The position numbers and the translations under genes were made by a program. Shown piece by piece: positions 12,294-24,312 of a stretch of DNA of 64,000 nt; the first letter of the stretch is position 1, and the number at the start of each line of letters is the position of its first letter. Source of the DNA: Carposina sasakii (Eukaryota > Arthropoda > Insecta > Lepidoptera > Carposinidae); contig CP053156.1 of assembly GCA_014607495.2 (NCBI GenBank), positions 6,820,001-6,884,000 on the forward strand, given 5' to 3'. The notes under the pieces were generated by a model. It saw only the letters and a list, made by a program, of their open reading frames with translations. It was not told the origin of the DNA and did no database searches.

Positions 12294-12395
12294 TACATAC
12301 ATACATAGATATAATCACGCCTTTATCCCTTACGGGATAGGCAGAGCACTAAGGGCCGATAGAGCCACATGGTGCCACTTCTGACCAATGTTGAA
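12294..12395 (+). repeat. family D dispersed repeat (aatcacgcctttatcccttacgggg), partial
   Basis: Shared core: AATCACGCCTTTATCCCTTA, GGCAGAGCACTAAGGGCCGA and CCACATGGTGCCACTTCTGA. It stops 13 nt before a MITE A copy, which may have truncated it. Other partial copies: 21022-21167 (+), 23418-23540 (-), 25399-25432 (+), 30499-30612 (+), 35136-35185 (+), 51677-51800 (+), 52199-52318 (+). Confidence 0.75.
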
Positions 12396-12408
12396 ATAGG
12401 TGCCTATA

Positions 12409-12702
12409 CAGGGTATTTTTTGGTTCCTGAAACCTACGGAATCTCCTTATCATCACGATCATTTTTCTCCGTGGAAGCATACCTGGGAAGTATCTGATTC
12501 CCAAGATATTAGGGTCAAAGTTGAGTAAATAGACTGCATAAATGCACATGGACGCGCGTGGCAAGATTTTTTCACGAGTAATAATTAATATCTATCTATG
12601 AAAAAACTAGCATTAAAAATTTTTGCATAGTTTCCCAGCATTTTTTTGCCACAAACTTACTTTACTTGATGTAGATATAGAGTACGTACCATTCGTTAAT
12701 TA
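12409..12702 (-). mobile_element. MITE family A, truncated copy
   Basis: Starts CAGGGTATTTTTTGGTTCCT and runs through CGATCATTTTTCTCCGTGGAA to GTACGTACCATTCGTTAA; the TGTGGCC-CACCCTG end is missing. Confidence 0.75.
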
Positions 12703-12886
12703 AGTTCTGGTTTCTGTGTGTTTTGGTCTAAATAGAATTCATCTAAAATAATGGTCCAGCCTCGTGGTAATTACACGAAATCTTGAGCCACTCAATCGAG
12801 ATAAAAACTTGGTAACTCACGTACCCCATTACCCACAAACTAAACGATCACCGGACCTCATTACCGGGGTCTTAGAGACCCCACGT

Positions 12887-12923
12887 GGGGGGTCACGAGG
12901 GGGTCACGGGGAGTGACGGGGGG
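12887..12923 (+). other. G-quadruplex-capable sequence
   Basis: Four G tracts of 6, 5, 4 and 6 with loops TCACGA, TCAC and AGTGAC. A hairpin GGGGTCT/AGACCCC sits just upstream at 12866-12882. No gene is recognisable next to it. Confidence 0.6.
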
Positions 12924-13096
12924 TAAGTGACTCCGAACGGAAATAAAGGTGCACGCGACTGGAGGTAATGTTAATTGAATTTCTGCAGACGTTTCGGGAT
13001 AGTGCTGCCTGTGGTATATCGATATAACTATCTATAATTGGTTTGACTGTTAATGTCGATGAGATTGCTGCAAATAGTTAGTAGATTTATTATTTA

Positions 13097-13313
13097 CTAG
13101 AGGACGCCCGCGACTCCATCCGCGTGGACTGCAGAAAAAAACAAAATGTAATTATCCGGGATAAAAAAAATTCCAGGGATAAAAAGTAGCCTATAATGTT
13201 AAGTGGGACCTGTCACAATATATTCCTAAAAACTGCATCGAAATCGGTTTAGCCGTTTCTGAGATTAGCGTGCACAAACATCGATCCATTACAATTTTAT
13301 TATATCTATAGAT
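13097..13313 (-). mobile_element. Helitron-like element, minus orientation
   Basis: Reading the minus strand: CCCGGATAATTACATTTTG, CAGTCCACGCGGATGGAGTC, GCGGGCGTCCTCTAG then T. The far end holds GAGATTAGCGTGCACAAACA complement. Confidence 0.65.
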
Positions 13314-13575
13314 TACATTTAATTATAAATTTTATAATAATTATGTTGTCCCTATCTAATATTAGATTGAAAATTTTAAACATTTTAATAATCTTAGAAT
13401 TTCATAGGAAACTATTTGATAAATAGTAATCTATTGTTATAAAATAGCTAAAAAAAATTAAATAAAGCTGTTTTCTAGACGTATTAATAAACACTTTAGG
13501 CCATTAGATACACGTTATCATTACAGCCATCTACTGCTGTACATAGGTCTTACAAAAAGGTGCCAAATATTTAGT

Positions 13576-14047
13576 ATAGTGGACGCCCGCGACTCCGTCC
13601 GCGTGCAGAAAAAACAAAATGTCCAAATTATACAGGACTATTTCACCCCCAAACTGGTAAAAATTTCAAAATGCTAGAACAAACGATTTTTTGTTTCTTA
13701 TGACGTGATATTTGACGAACTTGCATACTAACTTTCAACCCTTATTTCACCCCTTAGCTGGTCGAAATTTCAAAAATGCTAGAACAAATGTTTAATGATT
13801 TCTTATCAAGTGCTTAAATATAAAGTTTCATGGTTTTATCTTTTAAAATTAAGAAATCCCATACAAACTTTCAACCTCTATTTCAACCCCTTCATCCCTT
13901 TTTTTCGAAATAAAAAGTAGCCTATGTTCTGTCTCAGGGTCTAAAGATTGTCTGTACCAAATTTCATCAAAATCGGTTGCGAGGTTTAAGCGGGAAAGCG
14001 TAACAGACAGACAGACAGAGTTACTTTCGCATTTATAATATTAGTTG
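13576..14047 (-). mobile_element. Helitron-like element, minus orientation, about 470 bp
   Basis: Minus strand begins ACTAATATTATAAATGCGAAAG with a (TCTG)n run, TTTTGATGAAATTTGG, and ends GGACGGAGTCGCGGGCGTCC then ACTAT. Interior has two related segments with TTTCAACC and TTTCACCCC. Confidence 0.7.
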
Positions 14048-14527
14048 GGATGTAATATGATTGTGTGTTGTAGTATGCAATTTATTAATTTGATTAATAA
14101 TCATGTCATCGATGTATTAATTAATATAGTATCGACACAGCGCATCCCTAGCCCGTCGGGCAAGTGATACGCGGTCGCGTCCCACGGAAGATTAAACGTC
14201 ACCAGCCTTCTGCTATTCCGCAAGAGAAGAAAACCAGCATACCAGTGCACCCACCCACCATTTTACCCCACAGACTTAAAGTTCATTTTTCTATTACAAA
14301 TGGGGTGAAAATAAGCCGGCAAGATGGCAGTCACCTGCAGTCCACTTTTAAATAATATGACGCACTTGAAAATAATTTTCGTTGTTGTGAAAGCATTCTG
14401 CTTGGAATGGTTTTTAATTGATTTTTCTTTAAGGTGGGCTGATGTTATGATTGTATCATTTGTTTGATATAACAATATTACTCGTACTTGTACTAGGACT
14501 ATGTACCTACGTAGTTCATTTTGTCTA

Positions 14528-14787
14528 CAGGGTGTAACAAAAGGGGTATGTTAAGCGAAAAGCTATGTAAATAGCCCACTAAAAGGAACCTACCCACAAA
14601 ATTTCAGACTCGAAATCACATGTTTATTTTTCAAATAGCATAAAGAATTCTCAAACAACTCAGGAATGTTGATACAATCTTGAAAAAATAAACATGTGAT
14701 TTCGAGTCTCAAATTTTGGAAATAGGTTCTCTACAATGGGCTATTTACATAGGTTTTCGCTTAACATACCCTTTCTGTTACACCCTG
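14528..14787. mobile_element. MITE family B (CAGGGTGTAACAAAAGGGGT), full copy
   Basis: About 260 bp and close to a complete palindrome: CAGGGTGTAACAAAAGGGGT, GTTAAGCGAAAAGCTATG, AATAGCCCACTA, then AAACATGTGATTTCGAGTCT and the mirror image. TA flanks. Other full copies: 20297-20549, 33747-34006, 37244-37501; partial: 43398-43516, 56726-56810; interrupted: 49061-50061. Confidence 0.85.
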
Positions 14788-14820
14788 TATAGTTTAGTGA
14801 CTTTGCAGTAGTTATATTTG

Positions 14821-14952
14821 GTGCCGATTTTTCCAAACGTCTAAAGAGAAATAAAGTTGATGCTGTCTTTCTCTAAAATGTGATCATAATAGAGACAGCA
14901 TTAACTTTATTCCTCTGATAGGCTATCTGAATTTTAGAAAAATCGACCCCTG
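14821..14952. mobile_element. foldback repeat family G
   Basis: GCCGATTTTTCCAAACGTCT and ATTTTAGAAAAATCGAC face each other around AATAAAGTTGATGCTGTCT and its mirror. Related copy at 19325-19485 (CAATTTTTCCAATGGTAAG to TTAGAAAAATTGGCCC). Confidence 0.6.
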
Positions 14953-16656
14953 AGTAAGTATTAAAAGTGAAAATAATGTTTTTATAAAATTGATGATGAT
15001 ATAGAGTACTTATCTACGAGTATATGAAATATGTGAGTCTCTTATACCTGATTGTGGAATGTTAGTATGAATAAATATAGAATTGATTTCGGAAATAGTG
15101 CGATGTATTATCTTCTTGCATGCTAGGTGCTCGGGTCTGGTTTCTCGTGGCGATTGTAGTTAGTGCAAGTGCCTGTTTTCGCAGTTATGAGTTATCAGAT
15201 TCGAGGGTCAGCGGAGGGTGTAGGGCCCGGTGGTGGGCGCACCCATAGTGAACGTTTGAACTTCCGAATTGTAACTCCTCATACAATTTCATTTATGAAT
15301 AAATAAATAAATAGTCGTCTCTTCCTAGTAGAATTCAGTAGTAAGAAGCGAAAAATACAATAATGTAACAGGAATGCACTTTACCATACCTTTTCAAAAC
15401 CTTTACCTTTGATATACGTGATTACCAGCAATAATGGCACAATGGCACACCTCAAGTGTAATCGAGGGTAAGTGGCTGTAAGTGGCGGAATAGGCGATGG
15501 TGACAAAGTGCCACAAATTGCTGGACGTGTTGCTACTGCAGAATAAGTTCTCTTTTGGTTAAAGGTAGAGTTTGTTATATTTTAAATTGAGAAGAAAATG
15601 GAAATTGCTTCCGTTATATTACTTAGGAGAATGAAGTGGGTTCTTTTAAGTTTTTTTTTTGTTACAGCTAGCATTTGCTAGCATATCGCCTGAGAGAACG
15701 CCCGTGTTCCTTAGTCAATTATTACGACATGCACGGAAGGAGATGCAGTTAATTTGTTATAGTGAAGCTCCGCATCAGCACATCAATTAAATGTAGTGAC
15801 TTTAAGCTTTGCTTGGCTTGTCTTGGTGTTTTCAAACCCATAGATATAAGTAAAAAAAGGAGGAAACTTCGAAAAATTTCTAAAGTACGTTTGAAGAAAA
15901 TGATAATATTTTTCTATTTTACTTTACTGCAAATGAACTACCAATATAATGACGTTAAACATAACCAAATCTCAAATACGTGGCTCATCAAAACTTTCCT
16001 CTCCCTCATCAGATTTTTTCACCGTTAGCCAACAAAACAAATAATACACCCTCGAGGGTGGACCACCTGAGCCTCTGTTTGAGAACAGTAAAAGGTGCTA
16101 TCCGGTTACCGGATCCGTTTTCGTTTAAACGGCGGTAAAAGCCGGAGTCAGTTACTGTTTGTGAGATTTTTATATCTATTTTACATAATATGATGATTCA
16201 AAAGACTTTCTTGTGGGGCTTCACTAGAATCAGCTGCATCTTCTTCCGTGCATGTCGTAAGAGTCGACTAAGGAACTCGGGCATTCTCTCAGGCGATAAG
16301 CTAGCAACTTGTCACTGATCGTTAATATCTATCGCCTGCTATGCTTAATGTAGCTTTGGGATCTCCTATATGATTTTGAAATTTCAGCTACCACATTTTG
16401 GGACAGACATGTCAATATGAAACTTCTAGCAGCCAAGCAAGTACAAGTTTCATCAAAGATCGTTTAATTATTTTTGCGTGAAAGACTACGTAACAAATAT
16501 TTATGTGAAAGTCTTCATGTCATGGTGCTATGATAGCAGACGATATGACATTTTAGATAGAAACTTCCAGCCTCTATAATTATAAATTTAAAATCTTTGA
16601 AGCTCATTTACTCAAATTCTCCCTGGTGTAGTTTAATTTATTCTTACATAACGCTA

Positions 16657-17015
16657 TCCAATTATATGATATAGCTTTAGATTATCAATGGTCAAACACA
16701 AGTCACAGCTTTTACCTGTAAGATTAAAACCGTGAAGTCCTTTTCTCAAGCCAGCTAGCATGACCACGCATCGTGGATATCGTATCGTACGATTCGTATT
16801 CTCTCTTTACAAAATTCAACATGGCGGCTATATTTATCGTAATTTGACAGGCTAAATGTCGATAAATCGGTTTATCATAACGTGTTTCGCAGGTCATGCT
16901 AGGCTTGCAGGTGTCCTATATGATATCTACTAGATTATAGTCAATGGTCAAACACAAGTCACAGCTTTTACCTACAGGTAAATCTTACAAGATTTAAACC
17001 TCCTTTTCTCAACCT
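16657..17015. repeat. diverged tandem duplication with an inverted pair inside
   Basis: TCAATGGTCAAACACAAGTC and ACAGCTTTTACCT occur near 16687 and again near 16939, each followed by CCTTTTCTCAA. Between them, CTAGCATGACC (about 16757) and GGTCATGCTAG (about 16891) are mirror images. One explanation is an inserted foldback element; another is a 260-bp tandem duplication. Confidence 0.55.
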
Positions 17016-17239
17016 AGGAGCGTAGCACCATTACATTCTTTCTCCCGCTACCTAGCCGTAACCGCTATATTTTCCGACGGTTAGCGCCCGCACGCTCGAT
17101 CGGCTGCGCCTGGACCGCCCGATAGCGACAATTACTGCCACGACCGGGCTAGTATAGCAGGGATAGGACTTTTGTTATTCTTCTTATAGTAGCACTTCGT
17201 TACTGAAGGTCTGCTGCAAGTTTACTGAATGTAACTGTC

Positions 17240-17395
17240 ATCGTCAGCCTATTGCAGTCCACTGCTGGACGTAGGCCTCCCCCAGTGTACGCCACATGGC
17301 TCGATCTCCCGTTTTTGTCATCCAGTCACTACCAGCCGTCCTCTTTAAGTCATCGGTCCATCTGGCCGGAGGGCGCCCATCGCTAGCCCGGGGAT
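17240..17395 (-). pseudogene. non-LTR retrotransposon reverse transcriptase, C-terminal remnant
   Basis: Minus-strand translation is open and reads GRPPARWTDDLKRTAG, DWMTKTGDRAMWRTL, then GEAYVQQWTAIG with a stop, the characteristic last 45 residues of an RTE/jockey-like insect reverse transcriptase. Shorter or more damaged relatives: 20866-20965 (-), 26010-26060 (-), 29020-29085 (-), 41050-41135 (+), 52135-52200 (+), 54555-54618 (+), 55735-55835 (+). A TAGTCACCACGCTGGGCAGG block follows several of them (17505, 26092, 27230, 29110). Confidence 0.7.
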
Positions 17396-17559
17396 TCTTT
17401 GCACCCCCTGCCACACTATGGCCCAGGACTCAGCCGTAGTCCGGGGTAGTATGGCGGCCGGGAACTGGGGGCCTTTTTTTAGTTGCCGTCATTGAGGCTT
17501 TTTGCCCGTAGTCACCACGCTGGGCAGGCGGGTTGGTGACCGCAGTGTACAAAAAAAGT

Positions 17560-19320
17560 TCGCTTTGAACTCTGGTCCTCGAAGCTGACACAAGATAACG
17601 ATCAACAACTTTAGTCGCAATGAGAAACCAGAATCTAGTATTTAGCAGACAATTCCGAAAATGTATGCATTTTGTTATTTTAACTTTTCACAAAGTTAAT
17701 TTGTTTTTCCTGAGTTAAAGACTCTAGGGGTACGTATCCCACCTTGACCACATCAAATTTTACCCTAAGCAAGATTTGTAATCATTCTTCGAACTGGCAA
17801 TAAAGGTAACTAACCCAAGTGAACTATGCGATCCCAGTATGTCCAAACTTGAACACACTTCTGATACAGGGGCAAAAATTTCTTCGGTATATAAACCGAA
17901 GAAATTTTCGAACCGAAATTGTATATTTTATTATAGAATTGTAACTGTGTCATGTGAAATAAACTTAACTTGTGAAATAAAGTCATGTCAGTAAGTTAGG
18001 TATACCTAATATTTATACTCAGTCATGTCCATACAACTCTCATAGCTAGTTACACGATATACGGCGGCGGTCACTCCCTTAGACTTTGTTACCTCCACGG
18101 GAATGGCTCTCTGTACTTATCGATACGTGCGGGGAAAGGAAAAATTATTAATATGGTCATAGGTGAGGCAGTTTGCACGAAACTATGGCTTTATAGATTT
18201 TATATTGGAAGTTATAGTGTTTATGTTAAAAGTGTTTTCTAGCTACAAAGTGAATGTATTCTTTGTTAATCTGTCCTAATATACAGGGTGTGAATAACGG
18301 GTAAATACTGAAATGCTGAACAAGTACCTAATTTATCTAAGAAGAATCTTACCTATTTTATTGACTTAACTAAAATTAAAAATAGTAACTAATTTGAAAC
18401 TATCCTGCTACCATAATATTATTGGTTGATTTTTCTACTTTGTATTCAAATAATTCGCACTCTATCAAAAAATATGAGAAGGCTTTAATACTTTCCAGAA
18501 GTATATAATAGTACAAATAACGGTACATGGTGATAGTTTATTTTGTAATATTAGGAAAACAAAGAAAAAGCCTATGAATCGATCAACGTCGACGTCTGAT
18601 CGATGAAATTAATTAGCTAACTCGAAAAGGGCCATACATTTACCTTTTTTCGATTCCCTGGAAACTACCTCAAGTAAGATAAATATATAAGACAAATGAA
18701 ACTAATAAATAATTGTTATTATATTATATACTTCCGATTATAACCTATTACTGATGGTTATGTTTGTTATGAAATTATTTACTTACAATGTCATTAAAAC
18801 TAGATACAGCCTCAACTAAAAATAAAACCAGAACAAAGATAAAAATTGCTCCTTGCAGTTTAAATGTAACATCATTACAAAATAATTTATTAAACCTGAG
18901 CTCATTATAAGGCGACTTTTGTTTAAGTTTCCTAAATCTAACTGAGTAACAAAAATAAAGTATAGACAGTTTCAATATTACGTTTAGACAATGGTTTAGC
19001 TTAAACAATAATGTTTAACCTTCTAATTAGCTTAACCTTCTCAAAGTTGTATGTATGAAATTGAACGAAAGAAGAGAGTAGGGAGAACAGGATACCAAAT
19101 ACTCCAAAAAAGGGAGATTCAAAGCAATTGACCTCTGACCGCTACACCGGGAGCCAATCATCGCCTTCATTAACAAAGGACCGAGACGTAGTTTATGTCG
19201 TGCGTGTCCCACATTACCTCCACGAAACGGCCATCGGTGCTATTGTGGACCCTACCTTGACAGGAGACACACTGATTGGAAAACACGCTAGCGGAATTTT
19301 GGTGTTATGTAGGCTTTTTT
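17560..19320. other. no recognisable feature
   Basis: AT-rich DNA; short frames near 18775-19330 have no domain or splice context. A local palindrome TTTCTTCGGTATATAAACCG/AAGAAA lies near 17878. Confidence 0.4.
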
Positions 19321-19324
19321 TTCA

Positions 19325-19485
19325 ATTAATCTAAGGGCAATTTTTCCAATGGTAAGATAATCTATCTTAAGAATAAAGTTGATTCTGTCTCTATCTTGAT
19401 TAATTTTCAGAAGAAAACAGTATGAAATTTATGCGTCAGATAGGCTATTTCTAATGGTCATTAGAAAAATTGGCCCTTATTTAAG
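19325..19485. mobile_element. foldback repeat family G, second copy
   Basis: GGGCAATTTTTCCAATGG at the left, CATTAGAAAAATTGGCCC at the right, with AATAAAGTTGATTCTGTCTC and GATAGGCTATTTCTAATGG inside, matching the copy at 14821-14952. Confidence 0.6.
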
Positions 19486-19991
19486 TAAATATCTAAATAT
19501 ACACATTTGTTTATAGGTGTATAAAAATAGGTAAAATGTAGTTTTAGTTAAAAAAATAATAACAAAATAAGCAAGTATTTCAAAGCATACTTTTTTAAGA
19601 CTATATTATTTTAAATTAAAAAATATATGTGCCCGCCGACACAAGTAGCAACACCGAATTATTATAATAACCTCTTAATCATATTCAGATCTTGTCGTTA
19701 TATAATCTTCTGACGAAAATCACAAATGGTATCACTTTCCCAGTGTGTCCACATATACATCTAAGAGGAACTGACCCTACCTTGACTAAAAGCCAGCGTT
19801 TACGGACGTCCACACGATTTGTGCACTCAATAGACTGTCAATGAATGGCTCGCTTTCCGAGGTGTTTTATCTCGGGATTAAACTAGGTACGGGGAAAGGT
19901 TGCTGATACCGGTCCACTTTGTATGTTGATTGGTATGCTTAGTCAACATGCTGGTTGATAAAACAAGTGAGCATCTTGTATTCTATATTAA

Positions 19992-20184
19992 GTCTCGAGC
20001 ACACCGTAGACGTACACGTACTCTGAGTTTAATGTATAGAACTGTCACCTCTTGACGTCTATGCTTACGTCTACGCATACGCATCCGGTCTGCCCGTGCC
20101 TATACAGTTCCATACATTACAACTCAGAGGTACGTATACGTCTACGCTTACGTGCACGCACACGCGTCCGGTGTGCTCGAGCCT
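19992..20184. mobile_element. TTAA-flanked palindromic MITE, copy 2
   Basis: TTAA at 19988-19991 and 20185-20188. Ends CTCGAGCACACCG and CGGTGTGCTCGAG; interior shares the ACGT-rich blocks and the GTATGGAACTGT-type segments of copy 1 but is shorter. TTAA targets are typical of piggyBac-type transposases. Confidence 0.7.
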
Positions 20185-20296
20185 TTAATGTTTCATTCAT
20201 TTAGTAACATACACACATCTAGTTATTAAAAAAAAATGTGAGATCTTAAAGTAGGTTAGATTTGACTTGGCTAGTTTTTATCAGAATTAATATATA

Positions 20297-20549
20297 CAGG
20301 GTGTAACAAAAGGGGTATGTTAAGCGAAAAGCTATGTAAATATCCCACTATAGAGAACTTATTTCCAAAATTTGAGACTCGAAATCAGATGTTTATTTTT
20401 CAACATTGTATGAACATTCCTGTGTTGTTTAAGAATTCTATCTGGAAAAATAAACATGTGATTTCGAGTCTTAAATTTTGTGGATAGGTTCCCTATAGTG
20501 GGCTATTTACATAGCTCTTCGCTTAATATACCCTTTTTATTACATTCTG
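20297..20549. mobile_element. MITE family B, full copy
   Basis: CAGGGTGTAACAAAAGGGGT at the left and TTATTACATTCTG at the right; interior ATTTCGAGTC blocks in both orientations. TA flanks. Confidence 0.8.
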
Positions 20550-20624
20550 TATATATTGAACTTGGCTCTCCTTTTTTACATTTATGTTTTTGCTGGGATA
20601 TAAAGTATACTCTACGGCTGTGTT

Positions 20625-20806
20625 CTAGAAATGGGATAGCCAAAACTGCAGGTTCATAAAGGAGATCAAAGAAATGCGTTTAGTATAGCGGGGATAGATG
20701 TAAAATAATGAGTGACAAGTTGCTAGCTTATCGCCTGAAAGTTCCTTAGTCGACTCTTACGACATGCACCGAAAGAGATAATGTAGCTGATGCATTATAG
20801 TGAAAT
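20625..20806 (-). repeat. family C repeat, minus orientation
   Basis: Minus strand carries TTCACTATAATGCATCAGC, GTGCATGTCGTAAGAGTCGA, CTAAGGAACTTTCAGGCGAT and AAGCTAGCAACTTGTCACTC, then CCCCGCTATACTAAACG. It lies just left of a retroelement tail (20866-20965). Confidence 0.7.
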
Positions 20807-21169
20807 CAATAAAATTATTATATAATTAATTTATTTAGGTATTTCATATTTAATCATCATTTCAGTCCTGGGAAGTTTACTGCTGGACATAGGCCTCCCC
20901 CAACAACCTCTATACCGACCGGTCGGAAGCAGCCTGCATCCAACCGACGACGCCATATTTACACGTATGTTAACTGCCGTAGGCCTAAGAGCAGCTACTT
21001 ATATCTGAGCAATATTTTTTACATACATACATATAATCACGCCTTTATCCCTTACGGGGTAGGCAGAGCACTAAGGGCCGATAGAACCACATGGTGCCAC
21101 TTCTGACCAATTTTGAGGGTATAGTTGAGATGTACAAGTTCGGTTAGTAGTGACAGGTGGTCAGCCCAA

Positions 21170-21785
21170 TATTTTTCGCTGAAAACTAATTACCTAATGA
21201 GTTTTATTTGCATTAAATCTCTTCTAAGCCTCACACAGGTTACATCCTGATACACATACAATATAAATACAAAAGCTACCATAAAACAGATTGTTTTGAA
21301 ACATGTCCTCAATAAACAACGGAAAAGACTTTCCGAGAACACGGCCGGTCGCCCCCGAGAGTGACTTGCGGAAAATTGGAAAACGAAACAAGGTGAAAAA
21401 TATTATTAAGTGGAACTCACCGACCTCGGGGGGCGGACGGGAATTACTACCGGTTCCGGGGGCCAATTCTCGAAGTGTCTCGAGTTGGAACGAAGCCGTA
21501 ACGGAACCGTTGTAGATGTTCAGAACAAAGCAATAATAATTACTTTATGGTGACGTAATTAGACACATTTCGGCACGAGACAGATTTGTTTTTACTCTAT
21601 TATACTCGCGATCGATGCGCGCTAATATACCTCATTACTCAAGCGGTAAGTATATATTGCTTCGCACCGCGTTTCGTTAACGGTTCGTTAGTGGTTGCGT
21701 TTCGGCTCAAAAATTTTCAAGAATTGCACCCGATTGTGTTGTTGATTTGAGAATGTATCTTTGTAATTTAACGCGCCATCACTAT
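21170..21785. other. CpG-richer unique DNA, possible regulatory stretch
   Basis: 21310-21520 and 21590-21720 (ACTCGCGATCGATGCGCGC, CACCGCGTTTCGTTAACGG) are visibly richer in CpG than the neighbourhood and belong to no repeat family found here. A 70-codon frame overlaps but shows no domain. Confidence 0.3.
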
Positions 21786-21789
21786 CACT

Positions 21790-21994
21790 ATATATTATAA
21801 AACGTAGTCGCTTTTCCGCTGTCTGTCTATATGTATGCTTAGATCTGTAAAATTACGCAACGGATTTTGATGCGGATTTTTTATATAAATAAAGTGATTC
21901 AAGAGGAAGGTTTATATGTATAACTAGGAACCTGCCCCGGCTTCGCACTGGTGCAATACCCCCTCATGTAGACGAAGTCGTGGGCAGCCGCTAG
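21790..21994 (+). mobile_element. Helitron-like element
   Basis: Starts near TATATTATAAAACGTAGTCG, contains CGCAACGGATTTTGATGCGG and CCTGCCCCGGCTTCGCACTG, ends GAAGTCGTGGGCAGCCGCTAG then T. Confidence 0.7.
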
Positions 21995-22114
21995 TGGTGA
22001 AATGAAAACCTCGAATCTTGGATAAATAGGCCGCGTAGACGTCTTCGTAGCACCTACTACGAACTACGAACTTGCTACGGCAGGGGCATAAAAATTAGTT
22101 TGCTATACATATAC

Positions 22115-22469
22115 AGGATGTTTTTTCGTTGCCACCATTAACGAAGGGTACGCACTCTATACATCAAATAAAGTAAGTTTATGCCAAAAAAAAATGCTGG
22201 GAAACGATGTAAATTTTTTTGATTTTTTTTTAAATTACTTGATCGCGCGAAATTTATATGCTAGTTTTTTCATAGACAGATATTAATTATTTCTCGTGAA
22301 AAAATCTTGATATATGCGTCAATGTGCATTTATGCAGAAAAACGCAGTCAACTTTGGACCCTAATATTTTGGAAACCAGACACTTCCCAGGTATGCTTCC
22401 ATGGAGAAAAATGATTGTGATGATGAGGAGATTCCGTAGTTTTCGGGAACGTTGACGTCCAAAAATCTG
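22115..22469 (+). mobile_element. MITE family A, full copy
   Basis: CAGGATGTTTTTTCGTTGCC at the left, GTTGACGTCCAAAAATCTG at the right, with the usual AATATTTTGGAAACCAGACA inside. Confidence 0.75.
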
Positions 22470-23417
22470 TATTTATAGGTACCCACCTGTACTCGTACAT
22501 TGGTGATTTTTTATTTATTTTTCTTATTTAGACTTTGTAAAATTAAAATGCAATTAATAAAATAAATGTTCTGATATCGATATAGCTTGAAATGATCAAT
22601 TAATTTCGAAAGTGCCTTTACAAATTCGTAATGCCATACAATGTCAAAATCCACCGTATATACATGTACCATTTTTTCCGCAAAAAAGCAACTGTCTATT
22701 GGCCACATTACCTGATAAAAATCGATATAACTTCCCCATATCGTAGCGAGAGGTGCTGCAACCTTTTACGGCTAAAATATCCTTTGTATTCCGTTTCGTA
22801 GGTAAGCCAGAGATATTTCATAACATTTTCTTAGACGCCATTGTCCATTTCTGCGTGAAATGTAGACGCGATCTTGACCCTTCATGAAATGCACTTCATG
22901 AAATGTCGCATCGCAATCTAACGACATATTGTACATCCCTTACCTGATTATTCCCCCTAGCATGAGTTTGGGCCATAACGACGCCATTTCCATTTCTGCG
23001 CCAACTTGTCGCATGTCTTGAGTTTGGGCCAATAAATGTTAGCCAATAGTTAATATATCATTTTTGCGAATATCAATCTATCGACAATTTTTTTAATTCA
23101 TGTAATTAGTGTGTTTAAATGTGTGTATAAACACGTATAAATTGTTGTTTGCATTTTAAATTATTCCAACACTAAGCGATTTAAAAGAATGATCTTATGT
23201 GCTATTTATAGCGATTTAATTATATGCAAAGAAATACAATTCAATACTTCAAATACCTCTAATCTAAATGTGTCTTATTTTATCACAATTTTCCAACAAG
23301 CTCTTATCTATATTTTAATATCTCTAGTAATGTAAAAGGGGATGATTTTAGTTGTCGATTGCACTTGCATCTCATCATTATCAACATCATCAAATAAGAT
23401 GACATTAAAAGTGATGA
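22470..23417. other. no recognisable feature
   Basis: Contains a small local repeat (GCCATTTCCATTTCTGCG near 22984 and CATTGTCCATTTCTGCGTG near 22839, each with GAGTTTGGGCC or ATGAAATG words nearby). No gene. Confidence 0.4.
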
Positions 23418-23818
23418 TGATGACCACCTGTCACTACTAACTGAACTTGTACATCTCAACTATGCCCTCAAAATTGGTCAGAAGTGGCACCATGTGGTCC
23501 TATGGTGCCCTTGGTGCTCTGCCTATCCCGTAACGTAACCACTAACAAAGCTCCAATACTCCAATATAATACAGACAGCTCCAACATTGGCGCAAAACTT
23601 GGCAGTTGGCCCCAACACTTAATAACTTTTATCAGATACATATAACATAACATGATATGAAGGGGCGAAGACGCAGGTAACTCGACGGCCAAATCTAATT
23701 TACCAAATTGAATTATACTGTTCAGTCCACTAGGATATTATTCCTATAGAAAGTTACGTTTTTAAACTAACGTTAACTTATACGTTTGATGGTATAGGCA
23801 GACTATTATTATGGTTAG

Positions 23819-24312
23819 AACGTTGCACGGAATGCGAGAGGTCGTGAGTTCAAATATCACTCGGGTGATTTTTTTTAAATTTTCTTATCTATTAGATTAT
23901 TATTACTGATTCGATGTATGGGTATGAGTACGAGTATGGGTTCGATTCCCACCCGGGTGAGGAATTTTTTCCATTTCTTTATTAATAATTTTATAATATA
24001 TAATATCTTGACTAAGATAAAAACACTTCTCCATAATATAATCCGTTAGGATATGGTTGATCGTTTCATCATTAAAACATTGTGCCGAGGGATTCAGCTT
24101 TGTTTGCCGAGATTTGGCTTATGTATAGCTATCGGGATGAAAAAATAACGTTTCCAATAATGTCATTTCAAAAAGAGATGGTAAAATTCGTCATCCGAGA
24201 AATTGACCCCGGTGGCTCAGTGGTAAGAGCGCTGGCACGGAATGCAGAGGTCGTGGGTTCGATTCCCACCCGGGTGAGGAATTTTTTCCATTTCTTTATT
24301 AATAATTTTATA
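23819..24312 (+). repeat. cluster of three tRNA-like SINE pieces
   Basis: The best copy, 24206-24312, has a tRNA-like head (24206-24276) with box A TGGCTCAGTGGT at 24213-24224 and box B GGTTCGATTCC at 24256-24266, then tail GGAATTTTTTCCATTTCTTT and ATTAATAATTTTATA. Box-B-plus-tail repeats at 23935-23998; a third, diverged piece is at 23819-23890. Acceptor and D stems pair, but the anticodon stem has mismatches and position 33 is C, so it is a SINE head and not a working tRNA. Another tail lies in channel intron 8. Confidence 0.65.

Noticed and set aside
24206..24276. A tRNA gene
   Set aside because: Box A and B and two stems are good, but the anticodon stem has mismatches and residue 33 is C; the same sequence with the same 3' tail recurs, which marks a SINE.
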